A DNA stretch of 64,000 nt from CAZCBX01 sp964497185 (GCA_964497185.1 CAZCBX010000008.1:47108-111107), one strand, 5' to 3'; shown: positions 18,899-29,053, counted from the stretch's first letter. Made by a program: numbers and translations. Notes: generated from the letters alone by a model not told the origin.

Positions 18899-19591
18899 TT
18901 ACAAACCGTAAAGGTGACTGTTATCAAGAAGCGTGTATCGAATGGAAGGAAAGGTTTGGTTGATGTCGGCTTGGAAATCTTGAAGCGCAAATTTTTTGGA
19001 GGGATAGAAAGAAACCAGCAAGACGCCCTGATCTGTTTCTTTTTGGAATTTCTTCATTTCTACACTTCGAGCATGGCCCCGAACCAATGCGAGCACTTCC
19101 TCAATGGCATTTTCTTTTGCATCCCACTCTACAGACAACAAATAGGAACCATCCATGGAATTGGGCCGGCTGTACATCAATGAAAAAACAGCTGTAATGG
19201 ACAAAATGGTCAGCGTGGTCACGGTGGTCAACATAAGCTGGTTGGCGCCCAAGCCTAAACCGATGGCAATGGCCATAAATAAATAAGCCAATTCTTCAGG
19301 TTCTTTGATGGCTGTTCGAAAGCGAATGACAGAGAGTGAACCAACCAAGCCCAGAGATAACGCCAAAGATGATTTAACAATGGAGATGATCAATACAATG
19401 GTCATGACAATAAATGGTAGAATATTGCCAATGTCTCGGCGGTTGGAGGAAGCTTTGCCCAGCCGTAAAAAATGATAGCGCAAGACCAGCGAGAGTACAA
19501 ACCCCATCCCAATCGCAATCAAGAGGGTGTAGATTTTTAAATCTGGTGCAACACTCCCTGTGTCACTGATTAATTGCATGAATTCGTTCAT
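18899..19591 (-). CDS. DUF4956 membrane protein
   Basis: This 230-residue protein has four predicted helices in its first 145 residues. Between helices lies the diagnostic LGLVGSLSVIRFRTAIKEPE stretch with a GLGLGANQ motif after it, followed by a cytoplasmic C-terminal domain. This matches DUF4956, also written as the VTC-associated membrane family. It is upstream of, and nearly contiguous with, the VTC-domain gene. The likely role is to anchor the polymerase or to move its product across the inner membrane. No function is established from sequence alone. Confidence 0.8.
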   Translation of the reverse strand: MNEFMQLISDTGSVAPDLKIYTLLIAIGMGFVLSLVLRYHFLRLGKASSNRRDIGNILPFIVMTIVLIISIVKSSLALSLGLVGSLSVIRFRTAIKEPEELAYLFMAIAIGLGLGANQLMLTTVTTLTILSITAVFSLMYSRPNSMDGSYLLSVEWDAKENAIEEVLALVRGHARSVEMKKFQKETDQGVLLVSFYPSKKFALQDFQADINQTFPSIRYTLLDNSHLYGL

Positions 19592-19666
19592 TGTTTTAGT
19601 GGTAAAAAAATTAAGCGTTTACAATATCTTGTTCTCTTATACCATGCTACGTAGATAGTAAAAGCT

Positions 19667-20419
19667 ATGATTCCTTATTTTACAGTGCATTTACCCGAAA
19701 TTTTGGGGATTCCCATCCAAATCTTTGGCTTAATGGTGGCGGCTGGTTTTTTGGTGGGTGATTATCTCATTCGGAAACGCGCGGTCAAGGTGGGGCAAGA
19801 TCCCCAACTGTTCAGCCAGCTTCTCTTGGTGGTGATTATCAGTGGGGTTCTCAGTGCCCATTTATTTCAGCTGGTGGCCTACGAGCCACAGAAACTATGG
19901 ACCAATCCTTGGTCCATCTTGGATTTTCGCTCGGGCTTATCCTCTTTTGGCGGCTTTTTTGGTGCTGCTGTGGCTACGTTTGTATTCCTCTGGCGTAAAA
20001 ACCTCCCCTTTCTTCCTTATGCCGACACCATTGTCTTCGGTGCTGTGCCGGGCCAATGTCTGGGTCGGGTTGGGTGTTTTTTGGTTCACGATCATCCTGG
20101 GCGTCTGACCGATTTTTTCTTGGGTGTTCAGTGGCCGGGGGGTACCCGCCATGATCTAGGCTTTTATGAGATGATCTTTACATTTTTTTTAAGTCTCTTT
20201 CTGTATGGATTGGCCAACAAAATTAAGCGAAAACCCTTTGATGGTTTTTATTTGGCCGTTGTTTTAATCATTTATGGTTTGGTTCGATTTGGGCTGGATC
20301 AATTGCGCATTGAAGATTCACGATATGGATATTTAACGCCAGCTCAATATGGCTGCATCGTTTTTGTTCTCTTGGGTGTTTATTTAATGTTAAGGGGGCG
20401 AAAGCACAAAAATTCATGA
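19667..20419 (+). CDS. Lgt-family prolipoprotein diacylglyceryl transferase homologue
   Basis: This 250-residue protein has about seven membrane helices. It carries a family-like segment LSSFGGFFG (residues 91-99) and GRVGCFLVHDHPGR (133-146). The latter aligns with the Lgt signature GRxGNF..GxxxGR. Lgt adds diacylglycerol to lipoprotein Cys residues at the inner membrane. Compared with E. coli Lgt, the signature Asn is Cys137 and the His of the SFHGG loop is replaced by Phe94, so this may be a diverged paralogue. The gene overlaps the RNase R start by 4 bp. Confidence 0.7.
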   Translation: MIPYFTVHLPEILGIPIQIFGLMVAAGFLVGDYLIRKRAVKVGQDPQLFSQLLLVVIISGVLSAHLFQLVAYEPQKLWTNPWSILDFRSGLSSFGGFFGAAVATFVFLWRKNLPFLPYADTIVFGAVPGQCLGRVGCFLVHDHPGRLTDFFLGVQWPGGTRHDLGFYEMIFTFFLSLFLYGLANKIKRKPFDGFYLAVVLIIYGLVRFGLDQLRIEDSRYGYLTPAQYGCIVFVLLGVYLMLRGRKHKNS

Positions 20420-22527
20420 AAAAAATAAATATACAATCTATATTACAACTGCTCGAAGAGCGCGATGGCATCTCACTTCAACAATTTTGCAAATTGCTTT
20501 CTGCCAAAGGCCAACGCAAAGAAGAGCTGAAAAACATTTTAAAAAAATTGGTCAAAGATAAGCTTATCGAGCGGGGTCGACATAAAAAATACTATCTCGT
20601 GCTGCCCGATAACACTCAAAACATTGTGGAAGGCCGACTGGATGTTCACGAACGTGGCTTTGGCTTTGTTACTCCTCTCGAGCCAGGCCAGGATGATGTT
20701 TATGTACCCAAGCGAGCCATCGGCAAAGCCAACCATATGGACTTGGTCCGCGTTCAGGTTATTGAAAAAGGCTATGGCGATAAACAAGAAGGCCGAATTC
20801 TTGAAATTATCGATGAAAGTGACCGCATCTGGATGGGGGTGGTGTATCCCCTCGATCAGCATTGGTACTTTTGTCCATGGGGACGTCGCCACCATTACGC
20901 CATTGATGATCACGACCAGCTTCTTGAAAAAGCCCAAGAAGACGACATTTTTTTGGCCACGTTGGAAAAAGACAACCGCTTTCATGAAGGCAAAAGTGCC
21001 AAGCTGAGCAAAAGACTGGGGTCCATTGATAACCCCCGTGTGGATACCGACATTCTGATTCATGAGTATGAACTCGATACCAAATTTTCTCGCAGGGCCA
21101 ACCGAGAGGCTTTTACGCAGCCTGTTGAAGATCCATGCAAGTCCATTCGTGAAGATTTAAGTCATTTGCCTTTTGTAACCATTGATGGTGAAGATGCAAA
21201 AGATTTTGATGATGCTGTGTACATGGATGAGCAAAATCACCTTTGGGTTGCCATTGCCGATGTTAGTCATTTTGTCGAAGCCAATGGTGAATTGGATCAA
21301 GAAGCCTGCGCACGAGGCAACAGTTTTTATTTTTGTGACCGTGTGGTTCCCATGCTTCCAGAAGTTCTATCCAATGACTGGTGCTCTTTGCGCCCCCTTG
21401 AGAAAAAAATGGCCATGGTGGTGAAAATGGCTTTTGATGAAAACGGTTTTCCCAATCTCTTGAAGGTTACCCCTGCAGTGATTGAATCAAAGGCAAGGCT
21501 CACCTACAACCAAGTTCACTCCATGTTACAGGGCGATGTCACCATGGATGATGTATACAAAGATTCATTGACTCGGCTATCTAAGACAACCCAACACTTG
21601 TATCAAATGCGTTTGGATCAAGGCGGTCTCGACTTTGATCTGCCAGATGTGCGGTGGTTCCCTCAAGAAACAGGCCTTGATAAACCCGTATTGGTTGAAC
21701 GCAACCAAGCCCATCATCTCATTGAAGAATGCATGCTGGCCACCAATCGGTGTGTATCAAAATTTGTGGATGATCAAGAGCGTTCAAATATCTATCGAAT
21801 TCATCCACGTCCTGACAGTGAAAAATTAAAGGACACCACCCAAGCCCTTTTGGACATGCTGGGGCCCGATTACATCCCAGATGATATTGAAACCGTCGAA
21901 GACATTCAAAAAGTATTGGCACGTGTTGAAGATTTGCCTCAATATGCAATGGTTCAATATTTATTTCTACGGTCTATGGCTCAAGCACAGTATGCGGTGA
22001 CGCCGCAAGGTCACTTTGGGTTAGGTTTTGAACATTACTCACACTTTACCAGTCCCATCCGAAGATATGCTGATTTAATTCTTCATCGCATGGTGAAACA
22101 AATTCTTTTAAAGCAGCCTGAAAACAAATGGCTATTTCCCAAAGCTTACGACACGCTAGAGAATGTTTGTTTACATATATCTGCACAGGACCGCACAGGA
22201 CTGCTCATCGAAAGAGCACAGAAAAAAATTAAAGGCATTCGATGGATTCAAGCCTATCACACCGATGAACTGATCGGTTTTGTTACGGGTATTATGTCCA
22301 AAGGCGTATTTGTCGAGACAAATCCTCACGGCATTGAGGGGCTGGTTTCGGCCCAGTCACTAAAGGCCAAAGGCTTTCAATATGACGAAGCCAACAATCA
22401 ATTTGTTCACCATCCCTATACCCTCTCCTACGGATCGCATGTCAAAGTGGGTTTTCGCAGTGCCAATTTATTCAAGCGCCAGATTGATTTTGATTGGATT
22501 GACTGGGTACAACCTCCTGAAAAATAG
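20416..22527 (+). CDS. rnr: Ribonuclease R
   Basis: This is a 3'-5' exoribonuclease of the RNase II family. The N-terminal winged-helix-like segment is followed by a cold-shock domain with GFGFVTP at about residue 82. The catalytic RNB domain carries DGEDAKDFDDAV at about 257-268 with the metal-binding Asp cluster. An RNB end motif HFTSPIRRYADLILHR and a C-terminal S1 domain (GIMSKGVFVE) follow. The 703-residue length is a little short because the basic C-terminal tail of E. coli RNase R is absent. Confidence 0.94.
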   Translation: MKKINIQSILQLLEERDGISLQQFCKLLSAKGQRKEELKNILKKLVKDKLIERGRHKKYYLVLPDNTQNIVEGRLDVHERGFGFVTPLEPGQDDVYVPKRAIGKANHMDLVRVQVIEKGYGDKQEGRILEIIDESDRIWMGVVYPLDQHWYFCPWGRRHHYAIDDHDQLLEKAQEDDIFLATLEKDNRFHEGKSAKLSKRLGSIDNPRVDTDILIHEYELDTKFSRRANREAFTQPVEDPCKSIREDLSHLPFVTIDGEDAKDFDDAVYMDEQNHLWVAIADVSHFVEANGELDQEACARGNSFYFCDRVVPMLPEVLSNDWCSLRPLEKKMAMVVKMAFDENGFPNLLKVTPAVIESKARLTYNQVHSMLQGDVTMDDVYKDSLTRLSKTTQHLYQMRLDQGGLDFDLPDVRWFPQETGLDKPVLVERNQAHHLIEECMLATNRCVSKFVDDQERSNIYRIHPRPDSEKLKDTTQALLDMLGPDYIPDDIETVEDIQKVLARVEDLPQYAMVQYLFLRSMAQAQYAVTPQGHFGLGFEHYSHFTSPIRRYADLILHRMVKQILLKQPENKWLFPKAYDTLENVCLHISAQDRTGLLIERAQKKIKGIRWIQAYHTDELIGFVTGIMSKGVFVETNPHGIEGLVSAQSLKAKGFQYDEANNQFVHHPYTLSYGSHVKVGFRSANLFKRQIDFDWIDWVQPPEK

Positions 22528-22540
22528 CCGACATTAAAAT

Positions 22541-25500
22541 TTAGAGCTGCGTGGTCAGCACAAATGACCAAAAGCCTTCGTCTTGTTCGCGCACGGGCAA
22601 CGCATAGCTTGGTCGAAAAGCGATGGTATCTAAAAGCGTGATCCAAGCTTGCAGACCCACAACATAGTGCCAACCGTCGGATAGTTCATCCTCATCTAGG
22701 TACACCCGCCCGTTGTCCAAAAACATACCCAAGCCTGCATCTGTGATGATGGGCCTTTTTTTCTGCATAAGGGATTGGTTGATCTCAATTGAACTATAGA
22801 TGCGGGCTGTGCCGCCAAATCGATTGATAAAAAAACCGCGCAAATTTTGGTTGCGTCCCAAGAATTGGGCATCAAAAAATTCCCAATTCCCATGATTAAA
22901 ACCCCCACCAGCAGATATTTTCCATTGGGTTTTTGTGCGCCTTGCATAATTTATATAATCCGTATGAAGATCCACGCGTTGAAATGCGCCATCTCCACCC
23001 GTCAGGCCTTTCTGCACCTGCCAGCCAAGTCTCGCGTACAAGTTTCTCTTTTTAAGCGGGCCACTGACCGTATCATTGGATTGATAAACCCAATCCAATC
23101 CCATGCCGACATAATGGCTATCTTGGGACAAATCTTCATTGGTTCCTTCGGCCAAATTTTCGTCCAGCAAATTTTCTTCTGGTGTGGAAAGAATGTGGTC
23201 TTGACCAAAAATAAAATCGCGATAGCGATATTGAAGATAGGGCTGAAGCTGCATAAACTGCGTAATGGGAAAGGACAACTGTTGTTTAAAATTAACATGC
23301 TTGCCACGAAGCCAATAGAATGAATCATCTTCCGGTCGATCAATTTGCTGAAGACCATTGCCTAGACCATAGAAAAATCCATAAAATCTTGGCAAGCCCA
23401 AATCAAGGGTCAGTTGAAGGTCATTGCGATTCCAAATATCAAACCATGTACCTTGATACATGGCATTGCCTGCAGCACGGTCGAAAAGAAAATTGGCTTT
23501 TAAAGTATGGGTGGAGGCCCAGGGGTCACTTTGAAAACCAGCTTTTCGGTAAATAAAACCACCGCCCAGCATAAATTGCGTATCTGGGTTGCCCGAGCTA
23601 ATAAACAACGTTGGCGCCACAACATTGAGTTTTCTCGCATTGGCCTGGGTATAAAAGGCTGAATAGCGCAGTCGATAGGGTTTTGTATGAATATGGTTAT
23701 CTGAGGTGATGTTTATATCATCATCATAGGCCGTAATGAATTGTTTGTTGGTGGCGTGTTGAATGAGCAAATGGTCTTCTGCTTTACCACCAATGATACG
23801 AACCTTTGTCAAAACCGTATGAGGCATGTTTACGTGGAAAGTGTCGATGCCCTCCAAACCGTACAAGCGAATTTCTTTGGTTTCAGGCACCGAATATTCG
23901 TTGTCAAAAATAGTCTCACCATCATGTTCAATACGAACCTGGATGGTATGAGGCGTGGGCTGCGTGATGTAGAAAAAATCTTTTTGTCCCGTACCCAATA
24001 TATCCAAACTTTCATGGAGCATCACCCGCATTTGCTGAGCCGTATTTAAAAAATTATCTCGACGTCTTGTATAGGCTGTTAAAAGCTCCTTCTTGTCAGC
24101 TTCTGGCATATGATAGGGAAACTGCTCTAAAAATGCCGCTACTTTTTCCGGGGGCAGCGCTTCGTATATAGATTGAGCAATTTCTTTCCACTTTTCCTTT
24201 GATACATTGGAAGTGTATCGATGATCCATGCTCATGGATTGGATCATCAAAGATTCTGGGTGACGGAGTTTGGCATTGTAGTTCTGCCAGGTGTAATTCA
24301 CCCATTTTCTTCGACCCCACCAAGTAAAAACACCATCACCTTTGTAAAAAGCGGTATCACGATCGATCGGGAATGGGCGGATACTCCAATGGTCTTTTTC
24401 TTTAAAAACCATCCATTTCCATTGTTCTTTGTGACGGTCCCAGTCACCAATCAAAATATCAAAAAGGCGCGCTTTTAAATAGGCTTCTTGATCCATGCGA
24501 TATTTACTTTTGCCTTCAAGTTTTCGAACCATTTTCTGAGTCGACCAAACGTGCTCAAGTCCTTGTGCTTTGTAGGAGGGGTCACTTAAAATGTTGTCTG
24601 GTTTCTCAACCATTTGGTAAAAACCGCTTTTAAAAGTTTCTTGAAAACTTTTAAAAGCTGGCTGGTCGGTATTGACATAAACTACATACGGATGGTTGTG
24701 CGGAAGATTAATTTCATCAGAGAGTTTGGCCGACAGCCAAAACCCCCAGGGATGAATGGCAGACTGATGATCCAAAAGGGCGTCTTCAATAATCGTTTCT
24801 TGAAGAATATCGGGCAATTCAATCTTTTTAATAAATGAACGAAGTTTGTATTCACGCCCACTGGGATGTTTGAGATGGAAGGTCAGGGATTGCTGGCTGC
24901 CTCCCACTCTTTCGATGGTGTAGGGTCCATGACTTAAATCAAAACACGGCACCTCTAAGGGCTGATCCCATGCATCGCGATAATTATCCCCTAGCCAATA
25001 TCGAAAAAAAGACCCGCCTTGGTGAAAGCGTCTTAGCTTTCCAGCATAGGTTTTACACACGGGCTTGGGATTAAAGTCATATTTTTCCTTGGTCAACGTC
25101 CACTCAAAAGCATCATCTACGGTTTGTACATGCACGCCATCATCAACTGGCGTAAATGATACTGCCACAGGCAATGAGTCTGGAATATTCAAATGGTGCA
25201 ATGCCCCTATCTTTGTATAAGCATAACTATGGCCACTGCCCGAAATAAACAGAGCATTTTTTCGATTTTTTAGCATGCCCGTTATTTTTTGATGGTACTG
25301 CTGATATGAAGGATTGTTAAAGGATTGAAGGCCACCCAAGCTTTGAAATAAGGGCAAATCGTTGGTTTCCACATCCTCTCTTTCCATTCCCAGCCCGTGG
25401 TAGGCAAGCACGATGAGCGGTTTATCGCGACTATTGATAATGGCTTTTTCAATTTCACGGTAGGACCTTCCAAGGTCAAGTGCCTCACAGTATTTGGAAA

Positions 25501-25921
25501 AAACGCCAATTTCATGGGGAAATAAAAACCAGTTGGATTCAATGGCCAATATTGCAAACTGATCGTATTCGCGCATGTAAGGCTCCGGACACAAATTGTC
25601 TGGTCGAACATGAATATCAGCTTGATCAAATTGATCCATGACATGCAAAATATTTTGATCGCTGCTTTGTCTCCAGTATTTCCATTGACCTCCACTGAGC
25701 AGCCAGTCCATTTTATCCACTGAAATTTGCTGTCTGAGTTTTTCTAAGTGATGAAAATCCAAATCACTTTGTCCTAGCACCAGCATGCGTTTGACTTTAT
25801 CTGAAGGAAGTTCTTTTGCTTTTGTTAAAAAAAAGTGTTGGTTGGTCACCAATACTTTGGCTTGTACAGGCAGGGCCAGAAGGCACAGCCAGCAAGCTAT
25901 CCATAAGGACTTATTGGTCAT
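22541..25921 (-). CDS. Fusion of metallophosphoesterase-like domain and BamA/Omp85-type barrel
   Basis: This 1126-residue protein has a signal peptide ending VQA. Residues up to about 270 follow the outline of a calcineurin-like phosphoesterase, with LIVLAYHGLG and LFISGSGHSYAY strands, but the usual GDxxD, GNHD and GHxH metal ligands look eroded. The middle holds a conserved block with RPFPIDRDTAF, and the last 350 residues are alternating beta-strands ending in an aromatic/polar TTQL typical of Omp85/surface-antigen barrels. I chose the ATG at 25921: it overlaps the flippase stop by 11 bp and begins a clean signal peptide. The fusion resembles proteins I associate with Bacteroidota. Function is unknown; outer-membrane insertion or glycan-linked transport are possible. 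Confidence 0.7.
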   Translation of the reverse strand: MTNKSLWIACWLCLLALPVQAKVLVTNQHFFLTKAKELPSDKVKRMLVLGQSDLDFHHLEKLRQQISVDKMDWLLSGGQWKYWRQSSDQNILHVMDQFDQADIHVRPDNLCPEPYMREYDQFAILAIESNWFLFPHEIGVFSKYCEALDLGRSYREIEKAIINSRDKPLIVLAYHGLGMEREDVETNDLPLFQSLGGLQSFNNPSYQQYHQKITGMLKNRKNALFISGSGHSYAYTKIGALHHLNIPDSLPVAVSFTPVDDGVHVQTVDDAFEWTLTKEKYDFNPKPVCKTYAGKLRRFHQGGSFFRYWLGDNYRDAWDQPLEVPCFDLSHGPYTIERVGGSQQSLTFHLKHPSGREYKLRSFIKKIELPDILQETIIEDALLDHQSAIHPWGFWLSAKLSDEINLPHNHPYVVYVNTDQPAFKSFQETFKSGFYQMVEKPDNILSDPSYKAQGLEHVWSTQKMVRKLEGKSKYRMDQEAYLKARLFDILIGDWDRHKEQWKWMVFKEKDHWSIRPFPIDRDTAFYKGDGVFTWWGRRKWVNYTWQNYNAKLRHPESLMIQSMSMDHRYTSNVSKEKWKEIAQSIYEALPPEKVAAFLEQFPYHMPEADKKELLTAYTRRRDNFLNTAQQMRVMLHESLDILGTGQKDFFYITQPTPHTIQVRIEHDGETIFDNEYSVPETKEIRLYGLEGIDTFHVNMPHTVLTKVRIIGGKAEDHLLIQHATNKQFITAYDDDINITSDNHIHTKPYRLRYSAFYTQANARKLNVVAPTLFISSGNPDTQFMLGGGFIYRKAGFQSDPWASTHTLKANFLFDRAAGNAMYQGTWFDIWNRNDLQLTLDLGLPRFYGFFYGLGNGLQQIDRPEDDSFYWLRGKHVNFKQQLSFPITQFMQLQPYLQYRYRDFIFGQDHILSTPEENLLDENLAEGTNEDLSQDSHYVGMGLDWVYQSNDTVSGPLKKRNLYARLGWQVQKGLTGGDGAFQRVDLHTDYINYARRTKTQWKISAGGGFNHGNWEFFDAQFLGRNQNLRGFFINRFGGTARIYSSIEINQSLMQKKRPIITDAGLGMFLDNGRVYLDEDELSDGWHYVVGLQAWITLLDTIAFRPSYALPVREQDEGFWSFVLTTQL

Positions 25922-27380
25922 CTTGCAAAGCCCATCGAAAATAACCGCGACGCCAATACAAATATGCACCCAATGCGCCAAACACACTTAAGAAAATAAA
26001 AGGCCATACAAATACTGGCCACGGCAGCATGCCTTTGGCCCAAATGCATGCCAACATGATGCCTGATGCAAACAAAAACAAACCGATACTTCGCTTACTC
26101 AAGGGATGAAATTTGATTTTTCGATAAAAAATAAAATAAGCCACGCAGGCAACGATCAGCGTAGCAGATGACATGGCAATGGCACTGCCGACCATTTGAA
26201 ATTTTGGCACCAGCCATACAATGCCCAAAAAACTAACCACAACCATGATCAAGGTGTTGAGCAAGGCCCACCGACTGTGGCCTGTAAAAATCAACAGCGC
26301 TTCCAACATGCTGGATAAAAGAAACATCCATTGGCCCAAAAGTAATATTTGCAATGTAAAAGAGGCTTGAATGTATTCTGGGCCAAAAAAGGAAAGAATC
26401 CATTCGGGGGCAACAAATAAAACGCCGATCACCAGTAGCGCTATAAATACGATTAAATCAAATACGTGCCTTACAAATAAGCGGTGCTGATGATGATCAT
26501 TGATGGCATGCATGTTTTGAGCAATGGGTAAAACAATGGGGTCAAACAATGCTTTAATTTTTTTGGTTACAGCTGAAACATTGCTGGCCGCGCCATACAT
26601 ACCCACCATAGACAACGGAAGCATTCTGCCCAAGAGCATGGTGTCCATATGATCTTTGACAGTAGAAAGGGTCATGATGCCACAGAAATCCAAACTTTCT
26701 TTCCAGAAAAAACGCCATGGCATGTCCCAACTCTCTATACGCTTGCGCCACGGAAATTCGCGTATAAAAAATATTACAGATACCACACCAATTAAAATAC
26801 ACGCCACAATGTGAGCAAGCACCAGCCCTTGCACGCCTCGTCCTTGGTATATCCATAGAAGTCCAAGACACAACACAATCATTGGTTCCATGGCACTGTG
26901 AACGTAAAATTCATATTTTGTGGTTAATCGAGACCGCAGTGCATACATGTATATGTAACTGATGGACCAAAATGGGATACAAAGGCCCATCATGGAGAAT
27001 AAAAACCCTGCTTGTGGTTTATGAAAAACAACATCGGCGAGCCATGGTCCCATCCACCATAGACCAACGGAAAAACACAACGATATCACAAAGGACAAAA
27101 AAGCGATGACATGACCGGAGCGTACCATCGCATCGGGGGCGCCGCTTTTGGCATAGTAGCCTCCCAAACGCAGCACGCCACCATGAAAGCCAAGAATGGC
27201 CACTTTGCTTAATGTTTCTACAACAACAAAGGTTAGCAAGTATAAACCAAAAGCTTCCGCCCCCAAAAGCCGTGAGAAAAAAATAAGATAAAACACACGT
27301 GAAAAACGAAAAATCAACCCCAACCCATTGAAGGTCATTCCTTTTGAAAACAGATGTTGAATGTTGGCGATGTGACTCAT
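25911..27380 (-). CDS. Oligosaccharide flippase (Wzx/MOP superfamily)
   Basis: This 489-residue protein has about 12-14 membrane helices. Its N-terminal FSRLLGAEAFGLYLLTF motif is seen in Wzx and related polysaccharide exporters. It should flip lipid-linked glycan units across the inner membrane. Downstream is the BamA-like fusion gene (11 bp overlap). The divergent neighbour is a Wzi-like porin, so these genes probably handle one exported polymer, distinct from the one built at 6956-18191. No polymerase gene is seen next to it. Confidence 0.85.
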   Translation of the reverse strand: MSHIANIQHLFSKGMTFNGLGLIFRFSRVFYLIFFSRLLGAEAFGLYLLTFVVVETLSKVAILGFHGGVLRLGGYYAKSGAPDAMVRSGHVIAFLSFVISLCFSVGLWWMGPWLADVVFHKPQAGFLFSMMGLCIPFWSISYIYMYALRSRLTTKYEFYVHSAMEPMIVLCLGLLWIYQGRGVQGLVLAHIVACILIGVVSVIFFIREFPWRKRIESWDMPWRFFWKESLDFCGIMTLSTVKDHMDTMLLGRMLPLSMVGMYGAASNVSAVTKKIKALFDPIVLPIAQNMHAINDHHQHRLFVRHVFDLIVFIALLVIGVLFVAPEWILSFFGPEYIQASFTLQILLLGQWMFLLSSMLEALLIFTGHSRWALLNTLIMVVVSFLGIVWLVPKFQMVGSAIAMSSATLIVACVAYFIFYRKIKFHPLSKRSIGLFLFASGIMLACIWAKGMLPWPVFVWPFIFLSVFGALGAYLYWRRGYFRWALQDDQ

Positions 27381-27449
27381 AAATACTTGGTATACTACGG
27401 TTTTTTAATTGTGCATGAACAAACTTTTCGTGATAAGTAGCACAGCAAT

Positions 27450-28781
27450 ATGCTTTTTTCCATTAAACAACTGCGCCTATTTGCATGGCTGGTCGTTTGT
27501 ATGGCTTTTGTAACCTCCCTGACCGCGCAAGAGACTTCATTGCGCATTGAAACGGGCGTTGTAGCGCTAAAAGCCAGGCCCATCAAACATCTTCAGATTG
27601 ATACGCTGTATCAGCCTCTTTTGGATCAAAATCAAAATGTATATACAGGCAATGACTCTTATGGGTTTATTCATGCCAAGCTTGATTTGCGCCCCGCCGA
27701 TTGGGTGAGTTTTCACGTAAGCCCTTATTTGGTGGTTCATGACGATCGCAACCTTCGCAACGTTCATTTTACACAAGCTTACACCTCTCTGCATGCCAGA
27801 AATTTGGCCTTGGATGTTGGCTACGTCCCATTGAGCTGGGGCATGAGTCAGCGCAACAATTTGATGTTTTCTAGACAAATGGATCCCATGCCCATGATTC
27901 GCTTGCGCAACGCTACCCCCATGGACCTATCCGATTCTTGGCTTGCCTTTTTACGACAAATGGATGTGGAAACCCTTTACAGCATGACCGATCGCAATCG
28001 CCGCTACCCCGAAGGCCATATGGTTGCATCGAAGGTCACCATGTATCCAACCCCCCATTTTAAAATGCATGTGGCATTTTCGGTGCTCTACGGCGGAGAA
28101 GGAGCTCCAACCAACAACCCTTTTGTCATTGCCAACGAAAGTCATCTGCAAGACACCGATACGCGAAACCCGGCCAACCGAAATTTTTTACTTGGCCTGC
28201 GATGGAAAATTCCATCTTTGGGGCTGGAACCCTATGTGGATATGTACATTGAAGATTGTTGCCGATTCAACATTTTTAATCCGCGAGACAGCAATTATCT
28301 TGCAGGGGTTCAAATATTTCCCATCGCAGCGCAAAGTGATCGACTTTGGTTGAATGTCGAGTGGGTCCAAACCAGCAATCCCACCTATGTTCATCCTTTT
28401 CCACCCATACACAATGAGCGTGTGATGGGACACCCCATTGGCCCCGACGGCACAGGGTTGTATATCTCGATGGCTTATCAGAAATCACCCACCCTGAGAC
28501 TTGGGGGTCTTTTTGCCACGGAGAATCGTGGACGCTTGGCACAAGCGTCTTTTTATGTCGCCAGTGATCAAGACAACTTTACCCCCATCACCGATGTTGA
28601 ACCCCGGTTTGAAAACCCGGAGCATCGGGTCCGTGGTGAAATTTTTGCTCATTGGCAAGCACGCCCCAACTTGCTTATTCGCTCACGCCTTGGCCTAGAA
28701 CGCGTGCTCAATGAAAATTACGCTTTCAGCAACAATCACTACAATGGTCTGGCAGAAATTAGCGCTGAGGTGACATTCTGA
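27450..28781 (+). CDS. Wzi-like outer membrane beta-barrel protein
   Basis: This 443-residue protein has a signal peptide ending in LTA and then regularly alternating beta-strands through to a C-terminal VTF. The pattern, with an early LDVGYVPLSWG strand and many aromatic girdle residues, is like the capsule-assembly Wzi family, whose E. coli member forms an outer-membrane barrel binding group 1 capsule. Similarity is by architecture, so this is a moderate call. The divergent flippase and the downstream deacetylase support a surface-polysaccharide role. Its TGA overlaps the next ATG by one base. Confidence 0.6.
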   Translation: MLFSIKQLRLFAWLVVCMAFVTSLTAQETSLRIETGVVALKARPIKHLQIDTLYQPLLDQNQNVYTGNDSYGFIHAKLDLRPADWVSFHVSPYLVVHDDRNLRNVHFTQAYTSLHARNLALDVGYVPLSWGMSQRNNLMFSRQMDPMPMIRLRNATPMDLSDSWLAFLRQMDVETLYSMTDRNRRYPEGHMVASKVTMYPTPHFKMHVAFSVLYGGEGAPTNNPFVIANESHLQDTDTRNPANRNFLLGLRWKIPSLGLEPYVDMYIEDCCRFNIFNPRDSNYLAGVQIFPIAAQSDRLWLNVEWVQTSNPTYVHPFPPIHNERVMGHPIGPDGTGLYISMAYQKSPTLRLGGLFATENRGRLAQASFYVASDQDNFTPITDVEPRFENPEHRVRGEIFAHWQARPNLLIRSRLGLERVLNENYAFSNNHYNGLAEISAEVTF

Positions 28782-29053
28782 TGACAAGAATTTTATGCAC
28801 TTTGATTCTTTTGATCTCTTTGGTTGGCTCACCGTGCACAGCACGTGCAGAGCCCAAAAGAGAAACGCTGATGGCGGTATCCGCGACTTTTTTTTCAGCC
28901 GCTACGGTTTTTTTAATCATCAAAGGCCTAGAGAAAAAACCCAAACAGCCACCTAGCGCTGCTTCTGCGCCTAAGGACAGAATGGAACATTACGCTGGGC
29001 CCAATTTTTCATTTTTTCCTTTGAAAGATCCACTTCATGGCTCGAACCATTAA
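28781..29053 (+). CDS. Small exported or membrane protein of unknown function
   Basis: The 90-residue product has a signal peptide ending ARA, a second hydrophobic stretch (about residues 32-46) and a Pro/Lys/Ala-rich linker. I recognise no family. It starts one base inside the stop of the Wzi-like gene and overlaps the deacetylase start by 17 bp, so it is very probably translated as part of that operon. A small envelope accessory protein is a reasonable guess. Confidence 0.6.
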   Translation: MTRILCTLILLISLVGSPCTARAEPKRETLMAVSATFFSAATVFLIIKGLEKKPKQPPSAASAPKDRMEHYAGPNFSFFPLKDPLHGSNH

